From JBOICV01 sp050740255 (GTDB taxonomy: Bacteria; Pseudomonadota; Gammaproteobacteria; Nevskiales; JBOICV01), in NCBI GenBank assembly GCA_050740255.1, contig JBOICV010000098.1, positions 1 to 48,494 on the forward strand: a stretch of DNA of 48,494 bases. The letters run 5' to 3'. The notes below the pieces were generated by a model that saw only the letters and a list, made by a program, of their open reading frames with translations, did no database searches and had not been told where the DNA came from. Shown here piece by piece: positions 1-8,260 of the stretch (positions are counted from its first letter, which is position 1; every line of letters begins with the position of its first letter). A program made the position numbers and the translations under genes.

Positions 1-822
1 CTGGCGGCGGACAAGCTCGGCGCCACCAAGATGGACCGGCCGGAGTGGGCGGCGGTTCATCCGGTGACCGGTGAGGTTTACTTCACCCTGACCAATAACC
101 GGGTCGCGAGCCGTCCGATTGCGAGCCTCGATGCGGCGAATCCGCGCGCGTACGAGGATGCCCGCACACCCACCGGCAGCAATACGCCGGGTAACGTCAA
201 TGGCCACATTATCCGCTGGCGCGAACTTGGTGATGACCCGGCAGCGACCACCTTTAACTGGGACATCTACGTGTTCGGTGCCCAGGCTGACGCCGATCCC
301 AATAACGTCAACATTTCCGCTCTGACGGCGGACAACGATTTTTCCAGTCCGGATGGTCTCTGGTTTGGGCGCGAAACCAACACATCCGGCAGCGTACTCT
401 GGATTCAGACGGACGACGGTGCCTATACGGACGTTACCAACTGCATGCTATTGGCGGCGATACCGGGCGCGGTAGGCGACGGCGTGAACCGCATGATTAC
501 CTCCACGCTTAGCGGTGAGTCCAAGACCATAACCACCAAGATCGGCAAGCTGCCCGGTACCGCAAACCTGCTCCGCTTTCTGGTCGGTCCCAAACAATGC
601 GAAATCACCGGTATTGATTCCACACCCGATGGCAAGGTGCTCTTCGTCAACATCCAGCACCCTGGCGAAGACACCGCGACCCCGACCCTGAACTTCGGCG
701 ATCCGAACACTTTTGGCAGCCGCTGGCCGGGTAACCAGTTTGCGGCCACCCGGCCGGGTAATCGGCCGCGTTCCGCAACACTGGTGATTACTAAGGCGGA
801 CGGCGGTGTAGTCGGGCTTTAA
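1..822 (+). CDS. PhoX-like (DUF839) phosphatase, C-terminal part, 5' truncated
   Basis: The frame is open from the first base to a TAA at 820-822, so the window edge cuts the 5' end and about 273 residues remain. The sequence resembles the C-terminal part of PhoX/DUF839 proteins: the stretch around MDRPEWAAVHPVTGEVYFTL, then DGLWFGRET, then ITGIDSTPDGKVLFVNIQHP near the end. Known PhoX proteins are secreted Ca/Fe-dependent alkaline phosphatases with a beta-propeller fold, usually exported by Tat. The signal peptide would lie outside the window. A hairpin terminator follows at 846-874. Family call is good; whether this copy is a true phosphatase cannot be judged from the C-terminal part. Confidence 0.85.
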   Translation: MAADKLGATKMDRPEWAAVHPVTGEVYFTLTNNRVASRPIASLDAANPRAYEDARTPTGSNTPGNVNGHIIRWRELGDDPAATTFNWDIYVFGAQADADPNNVNISALTADNDFSSPDGLWFGRETNTSGSVLWIQTDDGAYTDVTNCMLLAAIPGAVGDGVNRMITSTLSGESKTITTKIGKLPGTANLLRFLVGPKQCEITGIDSTPDGKVLFVNIQHPGEDTATPTLNFGDPNTFGSRWPGNQFAATRPGNRPRSATLVITKADGGVVGL

Positions 823-845
823 ACCAGACACGTCTGGCATAAGAC

Positions 846-874
846 GGGCGGCGCAAGCTGCCCCTTATTGTTTT
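846..874 (+). terminator. Intrinsic terminator after the PhoX-like gene
   Basis: A GGGCGGC / GCTGCCC stem with a GCAA loop (one G-T pair) is followed by a T-rich run (CTTATTGTTTT). It lies 24 bases after the stop codon. A second small palindrome (CCAGAC-AC-GTCTGG) precedes it. Confidence 0.7.
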
Positions 875-935
875 ACGCGAGAGAGGAATATGATGAGATA
901 AAGAGAACAACTACAAGGCAGGCGTTGGGAGGAGC

Positions 936-2606
936 ATGAAACTTAGGCATCTGATCCCTTACCGCTATTTCACCTGGCTGGCCAGCAGCATTGCGTTTTT
1001 GATTTCGCTGCTGTTGCTGTGGCGGAATCCCCTTGTCGGCACCGTGCCGGTGCTAGTCACCGGTGCCCTCTCCGCGCTTGGCTTCCTGGACTACTTCCAG
1101 ACCAAGCAGGCGATCCGGCGCAACTACCCGATCATCGCCCATATCCGCTTTCTGCTGGAGTTCATCCGGCCGGAGATCCGGCAATACTTCCTCGAATCGG
1201 AGAACGAAAAAATCCCGTTCTCGCGCGCACAGCGCTCGCTGGCCTACCAGCGCGCCAAGAACGTGGTGGACAAGCGGCCCTACGGCACTCTGATAGATGT
1301 ATACGAGGAACACTACGAGTGGATCAACCACTCGATGAATCCGGTGCACATCACGGACGCCAATTTTCGCGTGATGATTGGCGAACATGGTTGCAAACAG
1401 CCTTACTCGCTGTCGGTGTTCAATATCTCGGCGATGAGTTTCGGCGCGCTTTCAGCGAACGCTATCCGCGCCCTCAACAAGGGCGCGAAGAAAGGCGGCT
1501 TCGCCCACGATACCGGCGAAGGCGGTATCTCGCCCTACCACCGCGAATATGGCGGAGACCTGATCTGGGAAGTCGGCAGCGGCTACTTCGGTTGCCGCAA
1601 CGCCGACGGCACATTCAACGCGGAGTTGTTTGCGAAGAACGCAACGGATCCGCAGGTGAAGATGGTTGAGATCAAACTCAGCCAGGGCGCGAAACCCGGC
1701 CATGGCGGCGTGTTGCCGGGCGCCAAGGTCACGCGCGAGATCGCGCAGGCGCGCGGCGTGGAGGAAGGGGTGGACTGCATTTCACCCGCGCGCCATTCGG
1801 CGTTCGCTACGCCGATCGAAATGCTGCAATTCATCGCCAGGCTGCGCGAACTCTCGGGCGGCAAGCCGGTCGGCTTCAAATTCTGCCTGGGACATCCCTG
1901 GGAGTTCTTCGCCATCTGCAAGGCTATGCTGCAAACCGGTCTGACACCGGACTACATCGTGGTGGACGGCGCCGAGGGCGGTACGGGCGCCGCGCCGGTG
2001 GAATTCACCGACCACGTCGGCACACCCATGCAGGAGGCGCTGGTGCTGGTCCATAACACGCTGGTCGGCCTGCGGCTGCGCGGCAAGATCAAGATCGGCG
2101 CGGCCGGCAAGGTCATCTCGGCCTTTGACATCGCCCGCGCCATGGCGCTGGGCGCCGACTGGTGCAACGCGGGGCGCGGCTATATGTTCGCGCTGGGTTG
2201 CATCATGGCTCAGACCTGCCATACCGGCCGCTGTCCGACCGGCGTCACCACCCAGAGCTGGTTGCGCCAGCGCGCGCTGGAACCGGACGACAAGGGCGAA
2301 CGCGTTTACAACTTTCACCACAATACCCTGCTGGCCCTGGCCGAGCTGGTGGGCGCCGCCGGTCTTGCGCATCCCAATCAGTTGCGCCCGCACCACATCG
2401 TGCGCCGCGTTTCGGTAAACGAGGTGCGTCTGGTATCCGCGTTGATTAAGTTCCTCAAGCCCGGCGATCTGCTGGACCATCGCGCCGATCACCCGGTTTT
2501 CACCACCTTCTGGCCGATGGCGCGTGCCGAAAGCTTCGATCCGTTCGTCACCGAGCCGGCATCACCGCCGGCGGCACCAGCGCAGGCCGCGGCGAGCGTT
2601 CAATAA
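936..2606 (+). CDS. Membrane-anchored FMN-binding glutamate synthase family protein
   Basis: This 556-residue protein has two N-terminal hydrophobic segments (about residues 12-30 and 34-52), then a GltB-type FMN/TIM-barrel synthase domain. Diagnostic stretches are NISAMSFGALS, DTGEGGISPYH, LSQGAKPGHGG and VVDGAEGGTGAAP. Cysteines at 422, 428 and 433 have the C-x5-C-x4-C spacing that binds the 3Fe-4S cluster in glutamate synthase. The amidotransferase and GXGXG domains of full GltB are absent, so it is not a complete glutamate synthase. Family members of this size are common, but their substrate is generally unassigned. The start is supported by GGGAGGAGC just before ATG. The C-terminus ends in an Ala/Pro-rich tail. 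Confidence 0.88.
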   Translation: MKLRHLIPYRYFTWLASSIAFLISLLLLWRNPLVGTVPVLVTGALSALGFLDYFQTKQAIRRNYPIIAHIRFLLEFIRPEIRQYFLESENEKIPFSRAQRSLAYQRAKNVVDKRPYGTLIDVYEEHYEWINHSMNPVHITDANFRVMIGEHGCKQPYSLSVFNISAMSFGALSANAIRALNKGAKKGGFAHDTGEGGISPYHREYGGDLIWEVGSGYFGCRNADGTFNAELFAKNATDPQVKMVEIKLSQGAKPGHGGVLPGAKVTREIAQARGVEEGVDCISPARHSAFATPIEMLQFIARLRELSGGKPVGFKFCLGHPWEFFAICKAMLQTGLTPDYIVVDGAEGGTGAAPVEFTDHVGTPMQEALVLVHNTLVGLRLRGKIKIGAAGKVISAFDIARAMALGADWCNAGRGYMFALGCIMAQTCHTGRCPTGVTTQSWLRQRALEPDDKGERVYNFHHNTLLALAELVGAAGLAHPNQLRPHHIVRRVSVNEVRLVSALIKFLKPGDLLDHRADHPVFTTFWPMARAESFDPFVTEPASPPAAPAQAAASVQ

Positions 2607-2610
2607 GTCT

Positions 2611-2967
2611 TTATGCGTAATGCGCCGCCGCGCGTGCGATCTTGCCCGCGGCATCCAGGAAGAAAACCTCCGCAGCGAGCCGCCGTCCCCGCCCGTAGTA
2701 GTTGATCATTACGCTATTGGCGCCCGTCAGTACGTTGATCAACTCAAAGTTCAAGTCGGGGAATTTCGTCAGGGCTTTTGACCAATAGGCGCGGATCGCC
2801 GCTTTGCCTTGCAGGACGCCGGAGGGCTCATCCATGATTTCGCGGATATACGGGGAAGACATTTCGAAGTCGTCGCGGTAAAGCGCCAGAATGCGTTCGA
2901 GATCATGCGCGTTCCAGGCTCCAATCCAACTAGCCGCGAACGCCACGGCATCCTGCATAGTGATCAC
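2611..2967 (-). CDS. NTF2-like / SnoaL-like protein
   Basis: A 118-residue protein of the nuclear transport factor 2-like fold: N-terminal helix (AASWIGAWNAHDLERILALY), then DDFEMSSP, a PSGVLQGKAAIRAYW segment and a terminal beta-sheet region. Many small bacterial members are uncharacterised or act as isomerase, dehydratase or polyketide-type enzymes, so no reaction is assigned. It converges on the FMN glutamate synthase-like gene with only 4 bases between the stops. The start is ATG at 2967; an in-frame ATG three codons later (MQDAV) is an alternative. Confidence 0.8.
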   Translation of the reverse strand: MITMQDAVAFAASWIGAWNAHDLERILALYRDDFEMSSPYIREIMDEPSGVLQGKAAIRAYWSKALTKFPDLNFELINVLTGANSVMINYYGRGRRLAAEVFFLDAAGKIARAAAHYA

Positions 2968-2990
2968 ATCTGGTTCGTCGGCGCTATGTG

Positions 2991-3131
2991 GTGTCTCAGT
3001 TTGCCGTCACACCGGCGCAGGCCGGTGTCCATCGGGTTGAAAAGAATGGATTCCGGCCCCCGGCCTAAAACACGCCGGGGCAGGCTCCGCCGGAATGACG
3101 AACTCGGGAATCAAGCGGCAAACTGAGACAC
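2991..3131. mobile_element. MITE-like element with 16-bp terminal inverted repeats
   Basis: The left end GTGTCTCAGTTTGCCG (2991-3006) and right end CGGCAAACTGAGACAC (3116-3131) are perfect reverse complements. Inside are smaller palindromes (CACCGGCGCAGGCCGGTG, and ATTCCGGC paired with GCCGGAAT). It has no coding capacity. The same left end occurs at 15909-15924, the core at 43165-43231, and a diverged relative lies at 15073-15192. This fits a non-autonomous element mobilised in trans, but no target-site duplication was established. Confidence 0.75.
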
Positions 3132-3169
3132 TACCTACTGTTGACAACACAACGGCCATAGGACGAATC

Positions 3170-3631
3170 ATGCCAGACTCCCCTTTTCCCCATCCGCGAG
3201 CGCCCGAGCGCCAACCCGTCATGCAGCGGCTCCGCCGTATCGCCCGGGTATTCCTGGCGACGCTATTCGATCTGGAGTTCAAACACACGCTGACCACCCG
3301 GATGGTGCCGATCATCTACACCCTGGGCATCTTGTCCTTCGCCATTCTGGCGCTGTCCATTGGGGTGCTGGGCTTCCGCATTTCGTTTTGGGCGGGCCTC
3401 TTCTACCTGCTGGTCGTCGCGCCGGCGGCCTTCCTCGCCTCGGTGCTGGCGATGCGGGTCGCGCTGGAGTTCGTATTGTCCGTATTCAAGCTGCTTGAAG
3501 TGACCGACGCCATGTACAAACGCACCGGGGAAATCGAGCAGAACACCGCGCGCTTGACGGCACGCGTCGAAGATGTGAGTTCAGCCATCCCCCGCCTACC
3601 CGCCTGGCCGTTCGGCAACAAGGAAAAATAG
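3170..3631 (+). CDS. DUF4282-like small membrane protein
   Basis: A 153-residue protein with a short basic N-terminus, two membrane segments (around MVPIIYTLGILSFAILALSI and FYLLVVAPAAFLASVLAM), and a C-terminal amphipathic region (EIEQNTARLTARVEDVSSAI). It resembles the DUF4282 family, whose function is unknown. The frame is open further upstream into the MITE-like element. The ATG at 3170 is preferred because AGGACG precedes it and the upstream codons belong to the repeat. The next gene starts 9 bases downstream on the same strand, suggesting co-transcription. Confidence 0.75.
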   Translation: MPDSPFPHPRAPERQPVMQRLRRIARVFLATLFDLEFKHTLTTRMVPIIYTLGILSFAILALSIGVLGFRISFWAGLFYLLVVAPAAFLASVLAMRVALEFVLSVFKLLEVTDAMYKRTGEIEQNTARLTARVEDVSSAIPRLPAWPFGNKEK

Positions 3632-3640
3632 GCGGCCTGG

Positions 3641-5419
3641 GTGGATTTCAGCTCTAGTCTTGCCCAGACGCCGTTATTCGCGAGCCTCGGCGATGACGCG
3701 CTGCAACGCCTTGCCGCGATTGCCGAGCTGCACGACCTGCATAGCGGCCAATGCCTTTACCTGGAGGGCGAGCCGCCGGCATATTTTCACATTGTCTTAA
3801 GCGGCCGGCTGCGCGTTACATCGCACGGCGTCCTGTTGGGTTATGTGAGCCGGCTGGAGCCCGTCGGCGAGATGGGCGTGATCACCGGCGAACCGCGCTC
3901 TGCCAGTGTGCACGCCGTTCGCGATAGCCTGATCCTGCGCATTCCCGGTGTGGCCTTGCTGGAGCTGCTCAATCAGAACGCGCCGGCACTGATGGCGGTC
4001 ACCCGACTGGTGATTGCGCGCTTGCGGCAGTATCAGGGCCAGCGCCGGCCCGCCGCCACCGAAAGCCAGGGCAGTTTCGCCATCGTGCCGGCTTCATCGA
4101 ACGTGCCCACGACGGTGTTGGCGGAAGCTTTGGTCCAGTGTCTATCGGGCTGGCCCAAGGCGCGCCTGATCACCGCCGCCCATGTGGATGCGGCGTTGGG
4201 CCCCGGTACAGCGCAAACACCCTTGACCGACAGCGAGGACGACCGCCGGCTGCGCGCCTGGCTGAACCGGCTGGAAGGCCGTCACCGTTACGTGATTTAT
4301 GCCGCGGACGGCAGCGGCGCGACCTGGTCGCAGCGCTGCCTGCGGCAGGCGGATCGGGTGCTGGTCCTGGCCGAGGCCCACCTGCCTCCCGCCGACACGG
4401 CGATGCTGCGCGCGCTGCGGGAAGGTGGCTTGCTGGCGCCGATCGAGTTGGTGCTGTTGCGGCCCGAGGGCGACCCCTCCCCGCATACGCTGGCCTGGCG
4501 CGAACGCACCGGCGCCCGCGCGCACTACTACGTGCATCCCTGGGATGAGCAGGATCTGGCGGCGCTGGCGCGGCAGGTGACCGGCCGCGGCGTGGGTCTG
4601 GTGCTGGGCGGCGGCGGCGCGCGCGGCTTCGCCCACATCGGTCTGCTGCGCGCGCTGGAACAGCTCGAGATTCCGGTGGACATCGCCGGCGGCACCAGCA
4701 TGGGCGCCTTTATCTCGGCCCTGCTGGCCTGCGGCTTCGACAGCGTCGAGATCGCCCACATCACGCGCGAAACCTTCGTCAAGCGCAATAACCTCAACGA
4801 CTACGTAGTGCCCAGAGTGTCGTTAATCCGCGCGCAGAAATTTCTCGCGCGGCTGGTGGAGATTTTCGGCGAGCGCCAGGTTGAGGCGCTCAGACGCAGT
4901 TACTACTGCATCTCAACCAACCTCACCACCGGCGCCCCGGTCGTTCACGACCGCGGCCGGCTGGCCTATTGGGTCGGTACCAGCATGGCGGTGCCCGGCA
5001 TCGTGCCACCCATCGCCTATGAAGGCGAGCTGCTTTGCGACGGCGGCGTGGTGAATAATCTGCCGACGGACGTGATGCAAAATCTGGAGCGCGGTTCGAT
5101 CATCGCCTGCAACGTCAGCACCGAGGGCGATATCCGCGCGCCCGGCGCCGGTATCGGCCAGCCCGATCCGCAAGCGCTCTTGCACTGGAAAGGCGCTGGC
5201 CCGTCGCCACGCCTCGCCGAAATCCTGTTCCGCACGGCGACTTTGACCAGCGATACCGCCAAGCAGCGCGAATCCGCCGGGCGCGCGGATATCTACCTGC
5301 GCATGCCGATCCAGGACATACGCATGTTCGACTGGCACCGACTGGATGAGCTGGTGGAACGCGGCTACCAGCACGCGCTGAAGGAACTCACTCCCCTGCG
5401 CGACCGGCTCCCGCGCTGA
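3641..5419 (+). CDS. cNMP-binding domain / patatin-like phospholipase (NTE family)
   Basis: 592 residues starting at GTG. Residues about 10-125 form a cyclic-nucleotide-binding fold (LYLEGEPPAYFHIVLSGRL, VGEMGVITGEPRSASV). A linker region (about 150-310) follows, then the patatin domain: oxyanion motif GGGGARG, nucleophile Ser353 in GGTSMGA, and catalytic Asp467 in CDGGVVNN. The architecture matches bacterial relatives of neuropathy target esterase, which hydrolyse lysophospholipids or phospholipids at the inner membrane face. Whether the N-terminal domain binds a nucleotide is not shown. This matters because a class III cyclase is encoded about 13 kb away. It follows the DUF4282-like gene by 9 bases. 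Confidence 0.9.
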   Translation: MDFSSSLAQTPLFASLGDDALQRLAAIAELHDLHSGQCLYLEGEPPAYFHIVLSGRLRVTSHGVLLGYVSRLEPVGEMGVITGEPRSASVHAVRDSLILRIPGVALLELLNQNAPALMAVTRLVIARLRQYQGQRRPAATESQGSFAIVPASSNVPTTVLAEALVQCLSGWPKARLITAAHVDAALGPGTAQTPLTDSEDDRRLRAWLNRLEGRHRYVIYAADGSGATWSQRCLRQADRVLVLAEAHLPPADTAMLRALREGGLLAPIELVLLRPEGDPSPHTLAWRERTGARAHYYVHPWDEQDLAALARQVTGRGVGLVLGGGGARGFAHIGLLRALEQLEIPVDIAGGTSMGAFISALLACGFDSVEIAHITRETFVKRNNLNDYVVPRVSLIRAQKFLARLVEIFGERQVEALRRSYYCISTNLTTGAPVVHDRGRLAYWVGTSMAVPGIVPPIAYEGELLCDGGVVNNLPTDVMQNLERGSIIACNVSTEGDIRAPGAGIGQPDPQALLHWKGAGPSPRLAEILFRTATLTSDTAKQRESAGRADIYLRMPIQDIRMFDWHRLDELVERGYQHALKELTPLRDRLPR

Positions 5420-5428
5420 ACGCGGGGA

Positions 5429-6640
5429 TTAAATCGTCTCTGCGCTCACCGCGGCGGGCAGCATCCCCGCGAACTGCGCGCCAAAACCGTAGGCCTCGGC
5501 CCGGCCCGCAATACGCAGCAGCAGTTCCGGGTCCACCGCGCCATAGTCCCGCGCGATTTCCGCGAACTCGCGCTGCTTGGCCGGCGACATCCGCGCGAGC
5601 AGTTCCAGCAGCGTCTCCCAGTGCTCGCCCAGCAGTGCGGCATTGACGATGCGCTCGGCCGCGGCCCGCGGCAGGCGCTCGGCGATCTGCGCCACGATGC
5701 CTCGCAAGGCCTCGCTCATCAGCTGCAATAACGACAGCGCGGCGCCCCATTGCTCTGCCTGATCCGCATCTTGAAACACCCGCTCCAGCAAACCCGGGGT
5801 CTTGAGGATAGGCAGATTGGCCAGCTTGCGCTGGGTGTCTGGTGACAGGCAGACCAGCACCGGCAATACATCGGCCCAGGTGTCCTCCTCCTGGATGGCG
5901 TTGACCAGTGCGTCAAGCACCGCCTCGCCCTGCCCCGCCGCCAGCTCGCCGAGTTCATGCTTGAGCGCATAGCTGACGTGCGTGATCAGGGCCAGGACTT
6001 TGGGCCACAGCTCGCGACGGGCGGGATCCTGCACGACCAGAATCGCTTCCCGCACTTTCTCCGACGGCAGCAGATGCAGTAGATGGTCCAGACGGTTTTT
6101 GGATTCCATGTAGAAGGCGATCTCCAGCAGCGCTGCCTCGTCGGTCAATACCTGTTCTACCGCGCGGATGGCGTCGTCCGACAGGAATTCGACGAAGCGG
6201 CTGATGGTCATGAAGTCGCGGCGCTCAAACAGCGCTTGCGCCACACTCACTATGCGCTCGATCGGAAACAGTTGAATGATGTCACGGATGCGCCGCGGGT
6301 CGAGCTCCGCACAGACCGTGGCGAGAAACGCCGGCGGCAGATGCAGGGCGATCCGCACCGCGCGCCGCGCCGACATCTCACTCGCTACCCTGCCGGTCAG
6401 CACCGGCCCGAACAGGTAGCGGCCCAGCAAGGCGGTCAACCACGCCGGCAACACGCTCGCCAGCACGGCCAGACGGCGGAAAATTCTCAGGTCCTGATCG
6501 AACAGCCGCTCGTTCGTCGCGGCGCGGAAACGCTTCAACTCCCCGGCGGGAATCGCCTTCAGGAATTCCAGCCGCTCAGGATTGAGGTCCAGCACCTGCG
6601 CCAGCTTGATGACTTCCGCCCGGATCGCAAGCCGGCTCAT
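5429..6640 (-). CDS. Unrecognised alpha-helical repeat protein (ORF403)
   Basis: 403 residues, not confidently recognised. It is almost wholly helical with repeating 25-40 residue units (IRDIIQLFPIERIVSVAQAL, FMTISRFVEFLSDDAIRAVE, RLDHLLHLLPSEKVREAILV). These faintly resemble the superhelical N domain of MgtE or HEAT-like solenoids. One hydrophobic stretch (LAVLASVLPAWLTALLGRYL, about residues 56-75) could touch the membrane. There are no catalytic motifs. Its ATG overlaps the stop of the 66-residue gene upstream by 4 bases, so the two are probably co-translated. It converges with the patatin gene (9-base gap). A structural or scaffold role is possible but unproven. Confidence 0.65.
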   Translation of the reverse strand: MSRLAIRAEVIKLAQVLDLNPERLEFLKAIPAGELKRFRAATNERLFDQDLRIFRRLAVLASVLPAWLTALLGRYLFGPVLTGRVASEMSARRAVRIALHLPPAFLATVCAELDPRRIRDIIQLFPIERIVSVAQALFERRDFMTISRFVEFLSDDAIRAVEQVLTDEAALLEIAFYMESKNRLDHLLHLLPSEKVREAILVVQDPARRELWPKVLALITHVSYALKHELGELAAGQGEAVLDALVNAIQEEDTWADVLPVLVCLSPDTQRKLANLPILKTPGLLERVFQDADQAEQWGAALSLLQLMSEALRGIVAQIAERLPRAAAERIVNAALLGEHWETLLELLARMSPAKQREFAEIARDYGAVDPELLLRIAGRAEAYGFGAQFAGMLPAAVSAETI

Positions 6641-6837
6641 CGCTTCAGCTTCAGCACGACCCAGCGGATCGGTTGTGGCAGGGCGTACTTGACGGCATTT
6701 CGCTGCCGCTCGCTAGCCTGCCCAATGGCGGCACCCAGCAGGCCGATCTGCTCCGGCGTCAGCGAGCCGAAGGCGGAGAGACTCTTTACCGGCCGGTTCA
6801 ACAAGGCCGCGAGCTGTTCCAGGTTCTGTGCGTCCAT
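6637..6837 (-). CDS. Small unrecognised protein (ORF66)
   Basis: 66 residues, helical and basic at the end (QPIRWVVLKLKR). Reality is supported by its ATGA overlap with ORF403. A terminator hairpin just upstream separates the pair from aceA. The C-terminus (YALPQPIRWVVLKLKR) could be a membrane-peripheral helix. No family is recognised; it may be a partner of ORF403. Confidence 0.55.
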   Translation of the reverse strand: MDAQNLEQLAALLNRPVKSLSAFGSLTPEQIGLLGAAIGQASERQRNAVKYALPQPIRWVVLKLKR

Positions 6838-6875
6838 TGCGGCTATTTAGCGCCGTATTGGCGCCCAAAAACAAG

Positions 6876-6899
6876 AAGCCCGGCACAGGCCGGGCTTTT
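6876..6899 (-). terminator. Intrinsic terminator downstream of aceA
   Basis: The stem AAGCCCGGC / GCCGGGCTT has a 4-base loop. On the minus strand it is followed by a T-rich tract (CTTCTTGTTTTTGG). It lies 20 bases after the aceA stop and 38 bases before the ORF66 start, so ORF66/ORF403 need either readthrough or a promoter inside this small space. Confidence 0.75.
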
Positions 6900-6918
6900 G
6901 TTGAAGCGTTGTAAAGGT

Positions 6919-8223
6919 TTAGTGGAACTGTTCCTCTTCGGTCGAACCAGTCAGCGCCGTGACGGATGACACGCCACCCTGAATAACGGTGGTCACGTCG
7001 TCGAAGTAACCGGTGCCCACTTCCTGCTGGTGGCTGACGAAGCTGTAGCCGCGATCGCGCGCCGCGAACTCCGGTTCCTGCACCTTCTCGACATAGGCTG
7101 TCATGCCGCGCTTCACGTAATCCTGCGCGAGGTCGAACATGTGGAACCACATCGAGTGGATACCGGCGAGCGTGATGAACTGGTACTTATAGCCCATCGC
7201 GCCCAGCTCGCGCTGGAACTTGGCAATGGTCGCGTCGTCCAGATTCTTCTTCCAGTTGAAGCTCGGCGAGCAGTTGTAGGCCAGCAGCTTGCCCGGATGC
7301 TTCTTGTGCACCTTGTCGGCAAATTCCTTGGCGAACCCGAGATCCGGCTTGCCGGTTTCGCACCAGACCAGGTCCGCGTAAGGGGCATAAGCGATGGCGC
7401 GTGAAGCCGCCTGCGCCAGACCCGGCTTGGTCTTGTAGAAACCCTCGGAGGTGCGCTCGCCGGTGACGAAGGGCTTGTCGTTCTCGTCCACGTCCGAGGT
7501 CAAGAGGTCAGCCGCTTCCGCGTCGGTACGCGCGATCACCAGCGTCGGCACGCCCGATACGTCGGCTGCGAGACGCGCGGCGATCAGCTTCTGCACCGCT
7601 TCCTGTGTCGGCACCAACACCTTGCCGCCCATGTGGCCGCACTTCTTCACGCTGGCGAGCTGGTCTTCCCAGTGTACGCCGGCCGCGCCCGCGCGAATCA
7701 TCGCCTTCATCAGTTCATAGGCATTCAGCACGCCGCCGAAGCCGGCTTCCGCGTCCGCCACGATCGGCAGGAAATAGTCCACGTAGTCCTTGTGACCCGG
7801 AGCAATGTCCTTCGCCCACTGAATCTCGTCGGCGCGCTTGAAGCTGGCGTTGATGCGATCCACCACTTTCGGCACCGAGTCCACCGGATACAGCGACTGG
7901 TCGGGATACATGGACATGTAGCTGTTGTTGTCCGCCGCCACCTGCCAGCCCGAGAGATAAATCGCCTTGACGCCGGCCTTGGCCTGCTGCATCGCCTGGC
8001 CGCCCGTGAGCGCGCCGAGGCAGTTCACGTAGGGCTCGGTGTTGATCAAATCCCAAAGCTTCTCGGCGCCGCGCCGGGCCAGCGAATGCTCGACATGGAT
8101 GCTGCCACGCAGACGGACCACATCCTCGGCTTTATAGCCGCGCTTGATGCTCTTCCAGCGCGGATTGGTCTCCCAGGCCTTCTGTAGTGCTGTGATCTGC
8201 TGTTCGCGGGTCATGCTCATCAT
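6919..8223 (-). CDS. aceA: Isocitrate lyase
   Basis: 434 residues, the usual length. It cleaves isocitrate to glyoxylate and succinate in the glyoxylate shunt. The catalytic signature KKCGHMGGK is present with its Cys at residue 195, the position of the catalytic Cys in the E. coli enzyme. Other family stretches are LSGWQVAADNN, PIVADAEAGFGG and HWEDQL. The start is ATG with GGAGAAG upstream; an in-frame ATG follows directly. It lies 37 bases downstream of aceB on the same strand and is probably co-transcribed. A hairpin terminator closes the unit. No aceK was found in the window. Confidence 0.97.
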   Translation of the reverse strand: MMSMTREQQITALQKAWETNPRWKSIKRGYKAEDVVRLRGSIHVEHSLARRGAEKLWDLINTEPYVNCLGALTGGQAMQQAKAGVKAIYLSGWQVAADNNSYMSMYPDQSLYPVDSVPKVVDRINASFKRADEIQWAKDIAPGHKDYVDYFLPIVADAEAGFGGVLNAYELMKAMIRAGAAGVHWEDQLASVKKCGHMGGKVLVPTQEAVQKLIAARLAADVSGVPTLVIARTDAEAADLLTSDVDENDKPFVTGERTSEGFYKTKPGLAQAASRAIAYAPYADLVWCETGKPDLGFAKEFADKVHKKHPGKLLAYNCSPSFNWKKNLDDATIAKFQRELGAMGYKYQFITLAGIHSMWFHMFDLAQDYVKRGMTAYVEKVQEPEFAARDRGYSFVSHQQEVGTGYFDDVTTVIQGGVSSVTALTGSTEEEQFH

Positions 8224-8260
8224 AACTTCTCCATTAAATACAAATACTTAACGTTAACTA

